DNA from: Nymphaea colorata
Taxonomy: Eukaryota > Streptophyta > Magnoliopsida > Nymphaeales > Nymphaeaceae
Assembly: GCF_008831285.2 (NCBI RefSeq)
Contig: NC_045150.1
Coordinates: 1,440,001-1,504,000, forward strand
Length of the DNA stretch: 64,000 bases
Direction: 5' to 3'
The notes under the pieces are model-generated. The model searched no databases. It was not told the origin of the DNA and worked only from the letters and a program-made list of their open reading frames with translations. Positions 24,881-37,293 of this stretch are shown one piece after another (position 1 is the first letter of the stretch; each line of letters starts with the position of its first letter). The translations under genes were made by a program, and so were the position numbers.

Positions 24881-26640
24881 CTTCCTCTAGACACTATTCA
24901 TAGGGGTCCCAAGAGATGTAGAAAATTTTGCTTTTAAGCCATTGCCATTGGACAAAAGATTCAAGGATATTAGTGAGAGGTGTTGGCAAACTAAGGCAGA
25001 TGTGGGGTTTCCTATGGTCCAAGATTTGGACAAGCTAGAAAACGTCTAGAAGGGGCTTCAGCATTGGAGCATGAATTCTTCTCGTACACTCAACTCTAGA
25101 GAAAAAAAATATAGAGTTGATAAAATTATGATGCAAGGGAGCCTCTATGAGGAAAGAAGGTGTTGGAGGCAGCTTCCAGCTATTTTGAGCAGTTCATGAA
25201 TACGCTTTGGGTGAAGAATATATTTTAGATCTGATGGTAGATGGTGACATTGTCAATGATCTCGAAAATTACAATTTGATTGGTGTGGTAATCGAGGAGG
25301 AAGTGCAGAAGGCTACTTTTAATCTTGCCAAGAGAGCGCAGCCAGCCCCAATGGTTTCATTAATTGTTTTTACAAAGCAACATGGGAGGAGACTAGTGAT
25401 GTGTTGCTAATTTTTTTTAGATTGGTAAGCTGGTCGCCTGAGTCAACCACACCAATATCATATTGTTTACTAAGTTTCAGGATGCTGAGAGAATTGAAGT
25501 CTATAAGCCAACTTGACTATGCAATAGCCTATCTGAAATTATATCAAACGTGATGGGTTTTTCATTTGTTGATTAATGTTATAAATCCCAACCAAGGTGC
25601 TTTTGTGAAGGATAGGGTCACCCATGATCCATTTGCTCTGGCCAAGATCCGCCAGATTATTTCATTAAGGGAAAGCAGGATGTGTCATACCTAAAGCTTG
25701 ACTTGGCAAGGGCTTATTTTCATGGGTCTTTTTTTTTTTGGTTAGGAAGCTTGAAGGCTTTGGGTTTTCACCCATTATGGATCACAAAGTGTTGTCTTGT
25801 GTTTGTTCAGCGACCTTTTCTCTTTTGATCAATGGTGTTGAAGGAAAGAGTTTTAAAGAGGGATGAGGGGTATGCTTTTTCCTATATCTGTTCATCATGG
25901 TTATAGGGTCTCTATCTAGATGATTCGTAGATAGGGTATGCAACAAAAGAAACATATTCCCAAGAGGCCCTAGAGGGGAATCAATAAATGGAGTTGGAAT
26001 GTTTGTTGATGACGTGTTAATCATCAATAAATGATCAAAAAGTTTGCCATGGGTACTAAGAAGTTTTTTGGGGGAAGTGGAGAACAGATCCGGTCTAAAA
26101 GTTAATAATTCAAAATCCAAGGTAGTAGTGGTGTAATGTGTTAGGTTAAAAGATAAATTCGCTTGTGAATATTTTTGGGTGGGGTAAAGAGGATTTGCAA
26201 TCAAAATATCTAAGCCTCCATATGGTTCATTATCTACTTGCACGGGAGCATTATATGCCTTTGTTAGAGAAATTTGAGGGCAATAGGCTTTATGGAAAGC
26301 TCACACACTTTCGTTTGGAGGCCAAGTAAGCCTAACGAAGCATCATTTTTTTGCCTTGCCTATATATTGGATATAAGCTTTCATGCTATTTACATATGCT
26401 ATTAGGTATATGGAGCAGTGCATGATGCGTTTCCTATGGGCTGAAGAGTATAATGAAAAAAATTCATTTGGTCAGCTGTCAGAAATTGTCATCCAACAAA
26501 GGAGGGTGGAGTGGGCGTTAAGTGTTTGTAGGATGAGAATGTAGCTTTATTCGGCAGCAGACATTGTAGTGCAATGTTTGCATCCCAAAATCAATTTTGG
26601 TTTTTTAGAGTGCATTAAAAAAGAGTTTTGTTTTCCAAAA
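24881..26640 (+). mobile_element. Decayed L1-type LINE, RT region
   Basis: Across shifting plus-strand frames the plant L1 RT order is readable: endonuclease-RT linker (REKKYRVDKIMMQGS), the RT start (GFINCFYKATWEETSDVL), then LYKPT-like and NPNQGAF-like motifs, KQDVSYLKLDLARAY, and the post-RT part (MPLLEKFEGNRL, FALPIYW, MEQCMMRFLWAEE). Many stops and frameshifts. LINE RT primes on nicked target DNA. Neither a 5' end nor a poly-A tail is evident. It begins where the copia fragment ends. Confidence 0.78.
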
Positions 26641-27860
26641 CAGGAGATAAAGATCCACATATCAGTCGTAGCCATTTTCAATGCCTTTTTTGGGGTTAAA
26701 TGGACCAAGAACTAATATTTTTGTTTTGCACATTTTTGATATATTTAAGTATGATTCCAAAGTCCTATACACATGTGCTTTGTTAAACAAAAAAATTCAA
26801 AGAGAATTGGGAGAAAGATTAAGTAAAAAACTTGGTGCCCTCAAAATCGAACTACGGTCTTGTATTACTAGAAAGAAGTATGAAATTGAAGAGCTTAAAA
26901 AGAGACAGTTTAAAATAGTTAGAGCTCTTCTAATGTTTATCATGAAAACTCAAAAGAAGGATGGAAAAACACATTCAAGCTTTGAAAATTGTTTTGGAAA
27001 AGCATGGTTTTCAATTTATTTTTCTTTGAGAAAAGCATGCTTATAAGTTGTTTGTTTTGCAAAGCATGACTTCGACTTGCTATGTTTTGGAAAAACATGA
27101 TTTTAATTTTTGTTTTGAAAATGAGATACTAAATAGAGAGACTATGACCATAGCGCTGGCTTATCATATGGCCAAGGGGGGAGCTTTGCATTATTGTAAA
27201 TATTTTAGACTGATTTTGAAAATCAAAAGTTGTAGTTTGAGAGGAAGTAGAGATTTAGTTTTCAAAGGAAAAAAAATGTATTGATTTGTGGAAATCTTTG
27301 CCTAGATCTTAAGGAAGGATTAAGATTTCACCTCATTTTTATCACAATCTAAATAAAATTTGACCTTAAATCCCTTTAGCACTTTTAGGAGTGCATCTAT
27401 TTAAATTCGTGTTGGTGGGGGTGTGTTCTTACATGCTTATTTCATATCAATATGTAGAGAAAATTAGAAGAAAAAAGTTCATGCCACAACATATATCTAA
27501 ATATATATCGGTATATCAAGTTGTCATGCATGATAAAGGGCTCTAAGCTTAATCTTCTTCCACATCTGAGTCTTTAAAGGATACATTAAGAGTTGAGGTT
27601 GACTATGAGATGACTAGAAAGGAACTAAGGAGTGAAAGGGGAATAGAGAGTAGTTTTTCTATTTCAAAAAACCACCACAAATGCATGTATAATGTAAGCT
27701 AGCATGCACATCATCTCGTGTTACATGTTTTATTGGGTTCAACGTGTCCCAACTTAATGGTAATTAAAAAAAAATAAGACTCATCCCACCTATATCATGC
27801 ACACACGAGGTGAACAAGCCATCGACCATTCTATTAGAAAACAAAGGAAAATGACTTAGG
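26641..27860. other. Spacer with short ORFs, not recognised
   Basis: Plus-strand ORFs at 26681-27046 (lysine- and glutamate-rich, 121 residues) and 27048-27284 lack known motifs. The recurring AAAGCATG and AAAACATG words suggest low-complexity repeats rather than a gene. Confidence 0.4.
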
Positions 27861-27869
27861 CTAGGGGGA

Positions 27870-28215
27870 AGATGAGAGGGAGTGAAAGGGGGGAGATAGA
27901 GAGATGAAGACAAAGAGAGGGAGAGATAAAACATGAAAAGAAAGATAGATAAAATGTACAAAGAGAGAGAAAAATGAGGGGAGAGGGAGTGAAAAAGGTT
28001 TTCAAAAACGACAGAGATAAACAAAAGAAACAGAAGGTTGTCAAAAGAGATAAAAAGAGAAAGTTATCTTTTTTTAAAAAAAGGAGAAAGATTGAGGTTA
28101 TTGAAACAAGGATAGATCCTTTGAAAATAGTTTTAAGAAAGAGAGAGGTTAACAAAAAGTGAGAGAAAGAAAGATAAAGAGGTCAACAAAAAGAGGGAGA
28201 GAAGAAAAACAAAGA
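27870..28215. repeat. Purine-rich (GA/AAAG) tract
   Basis: About 350 bp are almost entirely A and G on the plus strand (GGGAGAGATAAAAC, AAAGAGAGGGAGAG and similar). ORFs on either strand here are composition artefacts. Confidence 0.9.
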
Positions 28216-28619
28216 GATAAAAGATTAAGACAATGGAATGAAGATCATGCTTGGCTTAGGATGAAAAATAGGTTAGGGGTGGTGTATCTTGCACTTAAGT
28301 CTTGCTTAGGAAGAGACACAAAGAAGATTCTGGGAAAAGGATCCAAGAATAATCACACCAAAGTAATGGATATCGAAGTAGTAGAAGATTCCTAGAGAAG
28401 GGTGACTCATTTTTTACATGTAAAATTTTTATCAAACCTTACATGAAAACCATATAAATGAAACTTGCTACCTGTACTTGCCTCCATTCCTGATGCGAGA
28501 TTCCATGAGATGGGACTTGACCTCGCGGTATGAAGTCTGACCATCCTGGTGCCTTTACTAGGGATAATTAGACCAAGGAGTAGACTAAATGTTAAATTTT
28601 CTAAGTTTAAATATCATCC

Positions 28620-29460
28620 AAAACTTAACAAATTAAACATACCTGAATTTTAAAATCATGCGTGTTTTAAAATTTAAATAGATATCAGAATATGGACTGG
28701 TGAAAAAAGGAAATTAATCCGTAGTTTGTACATGTCCAAATCACATAGACCAATGCAAATAAATCTGATATGATGCATGAAATTAGGTCATGTAGACCTA
28801 GAGTCAAGTCGCTATCAAGACTTGGGTGTATGACATAAACCTAAGAGAGAAATCTAGATATGAATCAAAAAATTAAAATCAGGGCCTAAGAGATTTATAA
28901 GATTCTTGTTCTAATTTTAAAATTGAAGATATCATAGGGATCCAAAATATCATATCATGTCAATAGGTCTCTTGATCCAAAAATCAAGGTCAGAAATCCA
29001 ATAAATTTGGTCTTGTATTCTGAATGGTGTCTTAATATCCAAATTCTAAATGGATGGATCCAAATCTGATGAATATTGGGTTAAAAATGTTGCAATTGGG
29101 TCTAATCATGTGAATACTTGATCAACAATTTATAATCCAAAAGTTCAAGGTGTAGAATCTGATCCAAAATCCAAAACCTGAGATTTTAGGTCCAAAATAT
29201 GAAATACAAGAACCAAAATATATTGTTGAAAATCTAAAATCTGGTATCCAAAATCCATAATCTGACACCTATAATATGAGATTTGGGACCAAAAGCCCAT
29301 GATGTGAAATCTGATCCGGTCCAAGCGCTGAAGTCCAAGATAAAAAATCTAAGATTTAAGATCCCAGGCCCAAGATCTAGATGCATAATTCAAGATCCAT
29401 AATACAAAATTCATAATTAGATATTTGGGATCCAAATCTAAGTATAAAATTGAAGTTAAG
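28620..29460. repeat. Degenerate short-period array, TCCAAAAT-type
   Basis: The words AATCTGA, ATCCAAAAT and AAATCTAA recur at roughly 15-25 bp intervals (for example 28920-29340). No reading frame is conserved. Confidence 0.75.
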
Positions 29461-31600
29461 ATCAAGGTTAGATCAACACTAAAATGAATATATGTGCTTG
29501 TGGGTTCCATACAAATATAGGTGCTTGTTGGTCCCATATGAATGCACACAATTTTGGGTCTCATATGAATATGAACATATGTGGGTCCTATACAAATTTG
29601 GGTCCATATAGGTCCTGCACAAGTACTGGTGCTTGTATGCATGCAAAGGTTTAAAACTATACAATGGAAAAGCAAGAAAATGTGCTCAGAAGTGCCAAAA
29701 CATGCACTGAAGTGCAAAAATATGTGTTGAGATGGATGTACTTATGTTCACCATAGTAGGAAACTCTTACACAATGGTGCACTCATTTGTGTGCGTCAAA
29801 GCATGAAAATCTTATCCCAAGACACGTTCATTTGGATGCCCTAAAACACAAAAATCTTATGCTAAAATGTAGAAGTTTGAAAACTTATGGAGACTAGTAC
29901 GTTTACTATTGGGTACACCGAAGCACAAAAATATTATGTCAAGGCATGTTCACTTGGAGGCACTGAAGTGTAAAATCTTTTGACAAAGCCCGTTCACTTA
30001 TCTGCATCAAAGTACAAAAATTTATGCACTGGTATATTCAATTGTGTGTGCCGAAGTACAAAAATCGTATGCCTAGGCACGTTCACCTAGGGACACCGAA
30101 GCGCAAAATTTATACTAGAAGATGAGAGTTTTGAAACACTTGTGTGAGTTATGCCAAGGTACATTAACTTAAGGGCACCAAAGTGTGAAATCTTGTACCA
30201 ATGCATGTTTTTGTAAAACTTGTATGTACTGAAGCACCGAAAATAGTGTGCTGAAGCACAAAAATATTGTGTCAAAGGACAAAAATGTTGTGCAAAACAC
30301 AAAATCATTTTGGAAACTTGTGAAGTTTTGGTCACATTGAGATGCATGTGCTTGAAAAGCTTATGCATTGATGTGCAAAATTTTGAGAAACTTGTATGCA
30401 CCAAATATGAATTTTGAAAAACTTGTATGCACCAAAATGCAGAAATGTTGTGTCGAAGCACAAAATGACTTGTGAAATTTGCTTGCATTGAAGCGCAAAA
30501 TCATGTGCAAAAACACAAAACTTGTATGAAATAAAAAATTGTGTGCAATTGCAAATTTTAATATGATTGGAAAATATGTGAGCATTGAAATATGAACTTG
30601 AAGAAATTGTATGCACCGAAGTGCGAAATGAAACAAACCTATGTGTAGGTACAGATATTGGAAAATCTATGCACACTAGAGTGCGATACTAGAAGAACTT
30701 GTGTGACTGGAAAATTTTGTGCACACCGAGGAGCGAGATTGAAAAAACTTGTAAGATTTGAAAATGTGTGTGACAAGGTGCATAATATGGAAAACTTGTG
30801 AAATTTGAAAACCGTTGAAGTGAAGAATTTTGGAAAATGTGTGAAATTGGAAAACATGTGTAAACATGAGTGGCACTGTAGCATGAAATTTGAAAAACCT
30901 ATGTGTGATTGAAAAACTTGTACACACTGATGTGCAAAATTAGAAATTTGAAGGCCTATACTATCCATGGCGTAAAATTTGAAAATTCTATGTGCACCAA
31001 AGTGCAAGATTTAAAAAAACATGTGTGAACCAATGTGTGATATTTGGAAGAATTTGTAAAATTGAAAAATCTATGTACTCTAAGGTGAAAAAATTGAAAA
31101 GACTAGTGAAATTGGAAAACGTGTTTACCAAGGTGAAACATTTTGGCAACCTTGAGTGATTTAAAAGCCTATGTGCACCAAGGTGCAAAATTTGGAAAAA
31201 TTTGTGAAATTTGAAACCCTATGCACATTGAGGTGCAAAGTTTTGGAAAGTTTGTGAAAATGAAAACCTATATGCACCAAAATGTGAAATTTTGGAAAAC
31301 TTGTGTACACCAAGTTGTAAAATTGAAAAACTTGTGTGGATAGAAATTGTAAAATTGAAAAACTTATGTACATTAAAGTGCAAAAATGACCAACCTATAT
31401 ACATCCAATATGAAAAATCTATGTACATCAAAGTGCAAAATTTGAAGACAAGTATGCATCGAAGTGCAAAATTGGAAAAAACATGTATGCTTAACTTGGG
31501 GCTTTTGAAAAGATCACAAAACTTGGTGTGTTCATGGATGTGGAAACTTGTAGACTGATTACTCTCAAATTTTAAAAACTTGTTGAAAACCTTTTGTGAC
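29461..31600. repeat. Degenerate minisatellite array, about 40-50 bp period
   Basis: Variants of GCACCAAAGTGCAAAATTTG and GGAAAACTTGTGAAATTTGA alternate for about 2 kb. The first part (29460-29650) is a different flavour, with GGTCCCATATGAAT words. Many overlapping minus-strand ORFs (30087-31683) exist only because the unit carries few stops on that strand; they read as repeats of phenylalanine, histidine and threonine words. Such arrays occur in untranslated regions of some large plant gypsy elements, but I see no LTR pair here. Confidence 0.8.
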
Positions 31601-31774
31601 CATTTTCTTGCAACTTGTAGTATTCCAATAAAAAAAGAATGCCCTAGTATGATGGACAGTGAAAGGAATACATGAACAAACATTAGATACTAGTCTGGCC
31701 ATCAAAGGATATATCAAATGAAAGAATACAAAGACCTTTGACCATGAGAGGGAAAAAATGACTTTGATTGAAGA

Positions 31775-32169
31775 AAGAAACTTGATAAAGAGACCTCAAT
31801 CATCTCTACATGGCATAGAAGAGATCAAGAAATGAATAACATAACAACCTCTATTTGAAATTTTGATGTTCTCACAATTGGAGAATAGATTCTGATGTCT
31901 GGATCACTTCCAAGAAAAAATGTACAATGTAGACTAAGAAAAATGTCCTGATCATAGTGACTGACAAAATGACATGGCCTAAGAAACTTGATAAAGAGAT
32001 CTCAATCATCTCTACATGGCATAGAAGAGATCAAGAAATGCTCGATTTGAAATTTTGATGTTCCCACAATTGGAGAATAGATTCTAATGTCTGGTTCACT
32101 TCCAAGAAGAAATGTACATGTGGCCTAAGAAAAATGTCCTGATCATAGTGACTAACAAAATGACATGGT
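31775..32169. repeat. Tandem duplication, two units of about 200 bp
   Basis: Unit 1 (31775-31980) and unit 2 (31981-32169) both begin AAGAAACTTGATAAAGAGA and include CTCTACATGGCATAGAAGAG and AATGTCCTGATCATAGTGAC. Differences between units are few, so the duplication is fairly young. Confidence 0.95.
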
Positions 32170-32460
32170 GAGGGTCAAGACAGACACATACATGAATGTA
32201 CCAATAGAGGAAAGTTAGACTAGGTGATGAGACTGTGCTTGTCATAATCGACTCAATAGAAGATTCAAATTGAATGACAATGTCGATCGTAATAGGTTGA
32301 AGAGACCCTACAATATTAAATTGAAAAGGAAAATTTAGGACGATTTTACATAATAAAACAAGGATCCTTTTGAAAAATACGTCCACTTTTTTATGGAAAT
32401 TTGGTGCATAGCATTGATAAAGAGTGTTACATATAAAAAGAATAAACATGTAACTAGAGG
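32096..32460 (-). repeat. Unrecognised dispersed repeat, copy 1
   Basis: The minus strand resembles the plus strand at 47030-47380. Shared words include TTACATGTTTAT, TCAATACTATGCAC/TCAATGCTATGCAC, GTCTCATCACCTAGTCTA and CATGTCATTTT. A 117-codon minus-strand ORF spans it and a related broken frame exists at 47 kb (VSSPSL...IH...DP motif), so it may derive from a coding region of a transposon. Family unknown. Confidence 0.65.
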
Positions 32461-32479
32461 AGTTAATATAGTTACTTGC

Positions 32480-32667
32480 TTAACGTAAATGAGTCAATCA
32501 AGTTAATTGAGTCAAGTTCGAGCTCATTGTTGTATTGTTGAGTCGAGCCCGAACTTGTCCTATTGAGCTGATATCGAGTTCAAGTAGAATTTGAGCATGA
32601 ATTTTCTGAGTCAAGTCGAGCTTGAGCTGGCCCAACTCAAGTGCAACTCGGCTCATATGCTGCCCTT
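32480..32667. mobile_element. Decayed end of a hAT element of the GAGCTCGAGC family
   Basis: Words such as GAGTCAAGTTCGAGCTC, GAGTCGAGCCCGAAC and CGAGCTTGAGCTGGCC lead to ACTCGGCTCATATGCTGCCC. They match the right subterminal region of the intact-ended element at 54.3-54.5 kb. The other end was not found. Confidence 0.65.
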
Positions 32668-34625
32668 CCTTGCAGAAACCTTCTGCCCATACACAATGTG
32701 ATGAGCTTATGCAGCTACTGAATAAGGAAATTCCATCTGAATCTTGCACTAGGCCAATTCATTGCCATTACCCTTTGGAGCTCATACAAGCAACTAGGCC
32801 TCTTAGGTAGAGCACATGAATGAATTTACAAAATAATGTTGTTCTAGTGATTTTGGAAACTTCCAGATTCTTTAGAAGAGTGTAACTATCATACTTATTT
32901 CCAATGAAGAACGACATTGTTTTTCCTTAAATGAAGTTGCCTTGAGCCTGTTTGGTCCAAGATTGTCAAAAGGGTCCATTGATTCACCACTCTCTGTTAG
33001 CCACATGATATTCATTTTGTTTGTAGTTTCTTCTTTGTAATATGGGTTTATTAGATTTGGCAGTGAAAGCATCATAGATTGATGCTCTAAGGCTTTTTCA
33101 TATTTCAAATTTTGCTTCCTGTGGTTACGTTTGATGTCAAGTGACTCTTCCCGCTTGATCCTTTTTTGAAAACAAGCATCAGCAACTAGATTTCAATTGT
33201 ATACTGATCTAAATGACCTTAGGAAAGATCCTTCTTAATGGTGCCTTTGGGGTATGGGTAGGTGATACAGATAATAGCAACAAAAGCTCCTCAAAGGTGG
33301 ATATTTTCGATTGAGGTTTGAACTAGTATATTGAGGTGGATCATATAGATATACACCGCTTGAATAGTTAGATGTGGCTAATTCCAATGAGCCTGTTTGT
33401 TACTTACTTCACTATTAACATCTGATTTGCTCGTTGTTTTCAAATCTTTAAACATTTTGTTAGGTCCTGCAAAAAACTTATGCCCCATTCAAATATGGTC
33501 CTCCTGTTTGTTTCTGTGTGCATGTGTGCTTGTAACTTTGTGACTCTGTGTGTCTATAGCTTCTTTTAGAACTTGAGTCTTTATATGGATGTGAAAACGT
33601 TGATAATGGTTGCTGAATTTACAGAATGATAAAGCCTCAGACATAGCTGATCATGCATTGAATATATAAAATTCCTCCAGTTAGAAATTCAAGTAAGCTG
33701 AACCTTCTTTTTCAAACTCATTATATGCAATCAATGGCACTAGTTCATGGCGATCCTTGAACTTATGCACTATGCACTACGCACTATTCACAGCATGGTT
33801 TGAACTTCAGAATTGGACCATGTTTGCATGGGAAGAAAGCTAGTGAAGCAAGACACAACTGTGTCAAAAATCCAAACTATGTTTGGATCTGGTTGGCCTT
33901 TAATACAAATACATTAGAATAACGTACTTAGAATACATTATTCACCACTTCGTTTATTCTGCAGCATAATTCAGCTAATCCTAACTAATGGCATTCTTTG
34001 GCGATTGCAGAGGATTGTTGAAATGTGCTTGTGATGTGAGTGATGGCCTGTAGACTTTCTTTTCATATATGGTTTCTTAATTCAAAATGAGTAATGCATG
34101 AACTTATCTTCACTAAATCATTCATTAAGCTCACGATAATTATTTACCTTTTCCATGCATTAAGCTCACGATAATTATTTACCTCTTCCATGTTTGGCAT
34201 CTTCACACTATAAGATACTTATGTTTTTGCTCCTTAATGTATGGCTTTCCGAAGACAATTTCTTTCTCTTTTATATGGATAGGGCGTTGCTTATGTTTTG
34301 GATCTGCTTTTTGTTCTTCTAAAAATATTACTTATACAAATGAAGATGAGGAAATTCAATGTATCCAAGCAGCTAATGGTTTCTTGTTGGAAGGCCTTTG
34401 ATGTGAATTGCACCCTCTTCTTCATTATTTTGACTGCTAAAAATATTGGGCAGGGAATTATCGTTTAAACATGTATGCCATCTATTTGCTTTCTTGAATA
34501 AACGATGCTTTCTTTACAGGGCACATGATGGAACTATGAAGTAACAAACAATCTAGTTGAAAGAGACAAAAGTCGCATCTAAATATCCAAGAGGCTTGCT
34601 ATCCAACTATCATATATCAGTTTCT
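32668..34625. other. Spacer with possible older exons of the FNR pseudogene
   Basis: A 78-codon minus-strand ORF (32872-33108) has no motif known to me. At 34325-34375 a plus frame reads TYTNEDEEIQ, which weakly resembles the FNR segment before the pyrophosphate-binding loop. At 34124-34192 a 38-bp segment (TAAGCTCACGATAATTATTT) is tandemly duplicated. Nothing else stands out. Confidence 0.35.
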
Positions 34626-35150
34626 TAATTGATTGTTTCTCAATTATATATCTTATGTAACTTGAAGCTTGGAGAAGTTAAAATGACAGGGCCGGTGGGC
34701 AAAGAAATGCTTATGCCTGTTTGATCCTAATTCTACCATCATTATGGTATGATTCCGACATCTGTTTGCTTTAGTTGACAATTAATTAGCATTTCTAGCT
34801 TCTCTCTTCATGTGTTTATTCCTTTTTTCTTTTTTTATGGTTGACGTATTCCTGAACTTTAGCTTTCCATTAGCTTCAGACATATGATGGTGTTGATGTT
34901 GCAGCTTGCAATCGGCACTGGAATTGCTCCTTTCGTGGGTTTTTGTGGAAAATGTTCTTTGATAAGCATATTACAAGGCAACTTTAGATTATATTATTTA
35001 AAAAATCAAAATGTCATGGTCCTTCTGCATCACCAGAATTTGTTTCTAAGCATTGAGTTTCCCAATGACATGGGATTCAATGGTCTATCATGATTTTGGG
35101 AGTTCTAGTAGCAGCCTTACGCTCTACAAAGAGGTGACGGGATCAATTTA
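34626..35150 (+). pseudogene. Leaf-type ferredoxin-NADP reductase pseudogene fragment
   Basis: Intact FNR transfers electrons from ferredoxin to NADP+ at the thylakoid. The first exon-like part (about 34640-34746) reads LCNLKLGEVKMTGPVGKEML, then MP, then DPNSTIIM after a one-base shift. It ends at a donor-like ATG|GTATGA. After about 150 bp the acceptor TGATGTTGCAG precedes LAIGTGIAPF, the NADP-binding motif. A missing base then shifts the frame to GFLWKMFFDKH. Further on, FNGLS, LGV and SSSSLTLYKEV appear in three frames. Order and spacing match the NADP-binding half of leaf FNR as I know it. The intron is kept, so this is not a retrocopy. N- and C-terminal parts are missing. Confidence 0.82.
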
Positions 35151-35254
35151 AGACTTAGTTTTTGTGAAATAGCAATTGAATAATTAATTTCTTTTCTCCA
35201 TGCTGGGCATCATAATACTTCTCAATAACCAAAATTTCACCTTCATGTATGGCG

Positions 35255-35258
<4 letters not shown>

Positions 35259-35288
<30 letters not shown>
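35259..35288. repeat. (TA)n microsatellite
   Basis: About 15 TA units. Confidence 0.95.
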
Positions 35289-35290
<2 letters not shown>

Positions 35291-35714
35291 CAAATAAACG
35301 GATGGTATCGGTTTTAATTCCATGAATGCTGGTGAGCAAAAATCATCGGTATAGAATCATAGATTACCAGATCTGACATTGTTGGGGAACAATGGCACCG
35401 GTATAGACGTGATTTTTCCTGCAAAATCCTTCATGAGTATTCTTTACTATTTGACTTGTTTAAGCACCTTCATGTTAGGAATCTATAGGGAGGCCGAAGG
35501 GTCCTCGCACTAAACGTGTTCCTTCAGGTATTACGCTCTTTTAGCGCCAGCAGGTCTTGCTCTAGGAAAAAAGTGAATGATCCTTAAGCGACAAATTCAA
35601 AGAAATTTCTCTATGCCATAGTTATTACATGTGACATCCAGGAACCAAGGCTTGTTCTAAATCTTGGTGGATTAATTTTTTTAATTGTCAACTTCTTCTA
35701 GGGCACGCTTAGGG

Positions 35715-36545
35715 TAAGGTAATTCTTGTGAATTCGTAATGCTGTCGGACGCAATGAGGCATCCCATTGCATCTATTTGACATTCATGATCAGGCACAAC
35801 TCCTTTATTTGTACGCGATCTGCAGAATGCAAAAGAGCCAAGGTTGGGAAGACCTGAGACTATGCCGTCTCAGCTAGTTGATCAACTGTGGATTTGTTAT
35901 TCATTCTTCAGTGACCAATTTCACAATACCGCTTTTAGTGTTTCTGGGTTTTTAAAGTGAGTTCCCTTTGTAAGTTATATTGGAAAGGGGCAGAGGTAGG
36001 AACCTTTCATGAGGGGCAGAATTATAGTTTCAAATTTTTGACAGAGGGAGAAATATATTTTTTTTAAATTCTTATATAAGATGAATATATATTTTTTTAA
36101 TTTACATATAACTTTTTTAGGGGGGGCCGGGCCCTGCCCGCCCCCATCCCTCCGCCCTGAGATGGAACCAAAGAGCAGATGCTTAGACAGGCAAGAAAGG
36201 GTGCAAATACTGCTGAAAATCAAGGCAATTATCATTTTTTACTTGGCGAAGTATGTGGACAGATTAATGGCACAAACGAATGGGATCCTGCGCATATTAC
36301 GTTTTAGGTTGCAAGGCAATGCAAGAGTCCCAGCCTCTCCCAACATTTCTGAAAGATCAGGTCCTCCCAACGAAGGCCATTCCAATAATATTATTCCTGG
36401 ATTATACAAGTGAGATAACATTTAATTCCGGGAAACTGGGTGATTTATAACCAACCAAGATCAGAGTTTCCATGACTTCCTTCAAGTGGAAGAAACGTAA
36501 ACCCACAATACCCTGTTGTTTGCCTCTTTACTCTTGGTTCGTCCA
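35715..36545. repeat. Duplicated block X, copy 2
   Basis: It matches 6725-7353 in the same orientation; see that entry for landmarks. It contains an insert at 35985-36170 absent from copy 1. Unlike copy 1, it continues without a break into sequence that leads to block Y. Confidence 0.85.
35985..36170 (+). repeat. Small AT-rich dispersed element, copy 2
   Basis: It is inserted in block X copy 2. It starts around GGGGCAGAGGTAGGAACC, has TATAGTTTCAAA, an AT-rich centre and ACATATAACTTTTTT, and ends in GGGGGGGCCGGGCCCTGCCC. It is related to 21200-21357 in opposite orientation. Confidence 0.75.
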
Positions 36546-36954
36546 GCCTACTTGCTTCTCCCCATCCTTGTGCAATTTAAGCTACACCTTCTGTAGAGGC
36601 TAGGCCTTGTTAAGGACATTAAGGGATCTGTTGACCAGGCTGACCTTATCATGCTTTTCCCTTTAAATAGTAGGCCCGTAATCTCCTCCTTTAGGGACTG
36701 TTTTGGAACTGGAAGGACAAACACACGGTGCTTGAAAAATTGTGATTTATCAGAGGAATCTTCAAGGGTTGACAAAATACAACGTTTTCAAAACAACGTA
36801 TTCTAAAGTCATTTATGGTGGATGTCGCCCAGTTTAATGATTTAAACACTTGCCGAATTACGGAGAACTGAATTTGTTGGTGACGTATGTTTTTATTAAG
36901 GGTTAGTTTATCGATGGTCATTAATTAGGCAGCATGTATCAGCTGTATCCAGCA
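36546..36954. other. Spacer present only in duplication copy 2
   Basis: No counterpart is seen in copy 1, where the gypsy element and rpoB fragment sit instead. No coding motif. Confidence 0.5.
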
Positions 36955-37293
36955 TGTGCTGTATGGAGTATGTACTTTAGCTGCATGTAGCACTGGATTC
37001 TGATAAAAATGAGGCAGGAACAAATTGCATGATGAGATTATATCTTTGCTTCAAAATAAATAGTAAGAGAAGAACGCTACGTACTTCCACGCTTGAATGC
37101 CAATTAGCACCCACACACGCGCAAGTACATGATAGACTATTTAGGATGTTCTTCCCCCACCATGAGAGTTGTATTAATTTCTGAATGCATTTCTCTTTTG
37201 AATTTGAGAACCACTTACTCATAATGAAACCATTGTTTCCCCAGTTATTAAAAAGAAAAGGCGAATCTTAATAAAACTATAGAACATTAAGCC

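Noticed and set aside
27764-28395. ORFs rich in serine/leucine or lysine/arginine on both strands
   Set aside because: Composition artefacts of a purine-rich tract.
28620-31600. Possible CRISPR-like regularly spaced repeats
   Set aside because: Units are degenerate and adjacent with no unique spacers, and the host is a plant.
30087-31683. Cluster of overlapping minus-strand ORFs up to 154 codons
   Set aside because: They translate a minisatellite whose unit has few stops on that strand; the protein is repeats of the same words and frames drift.
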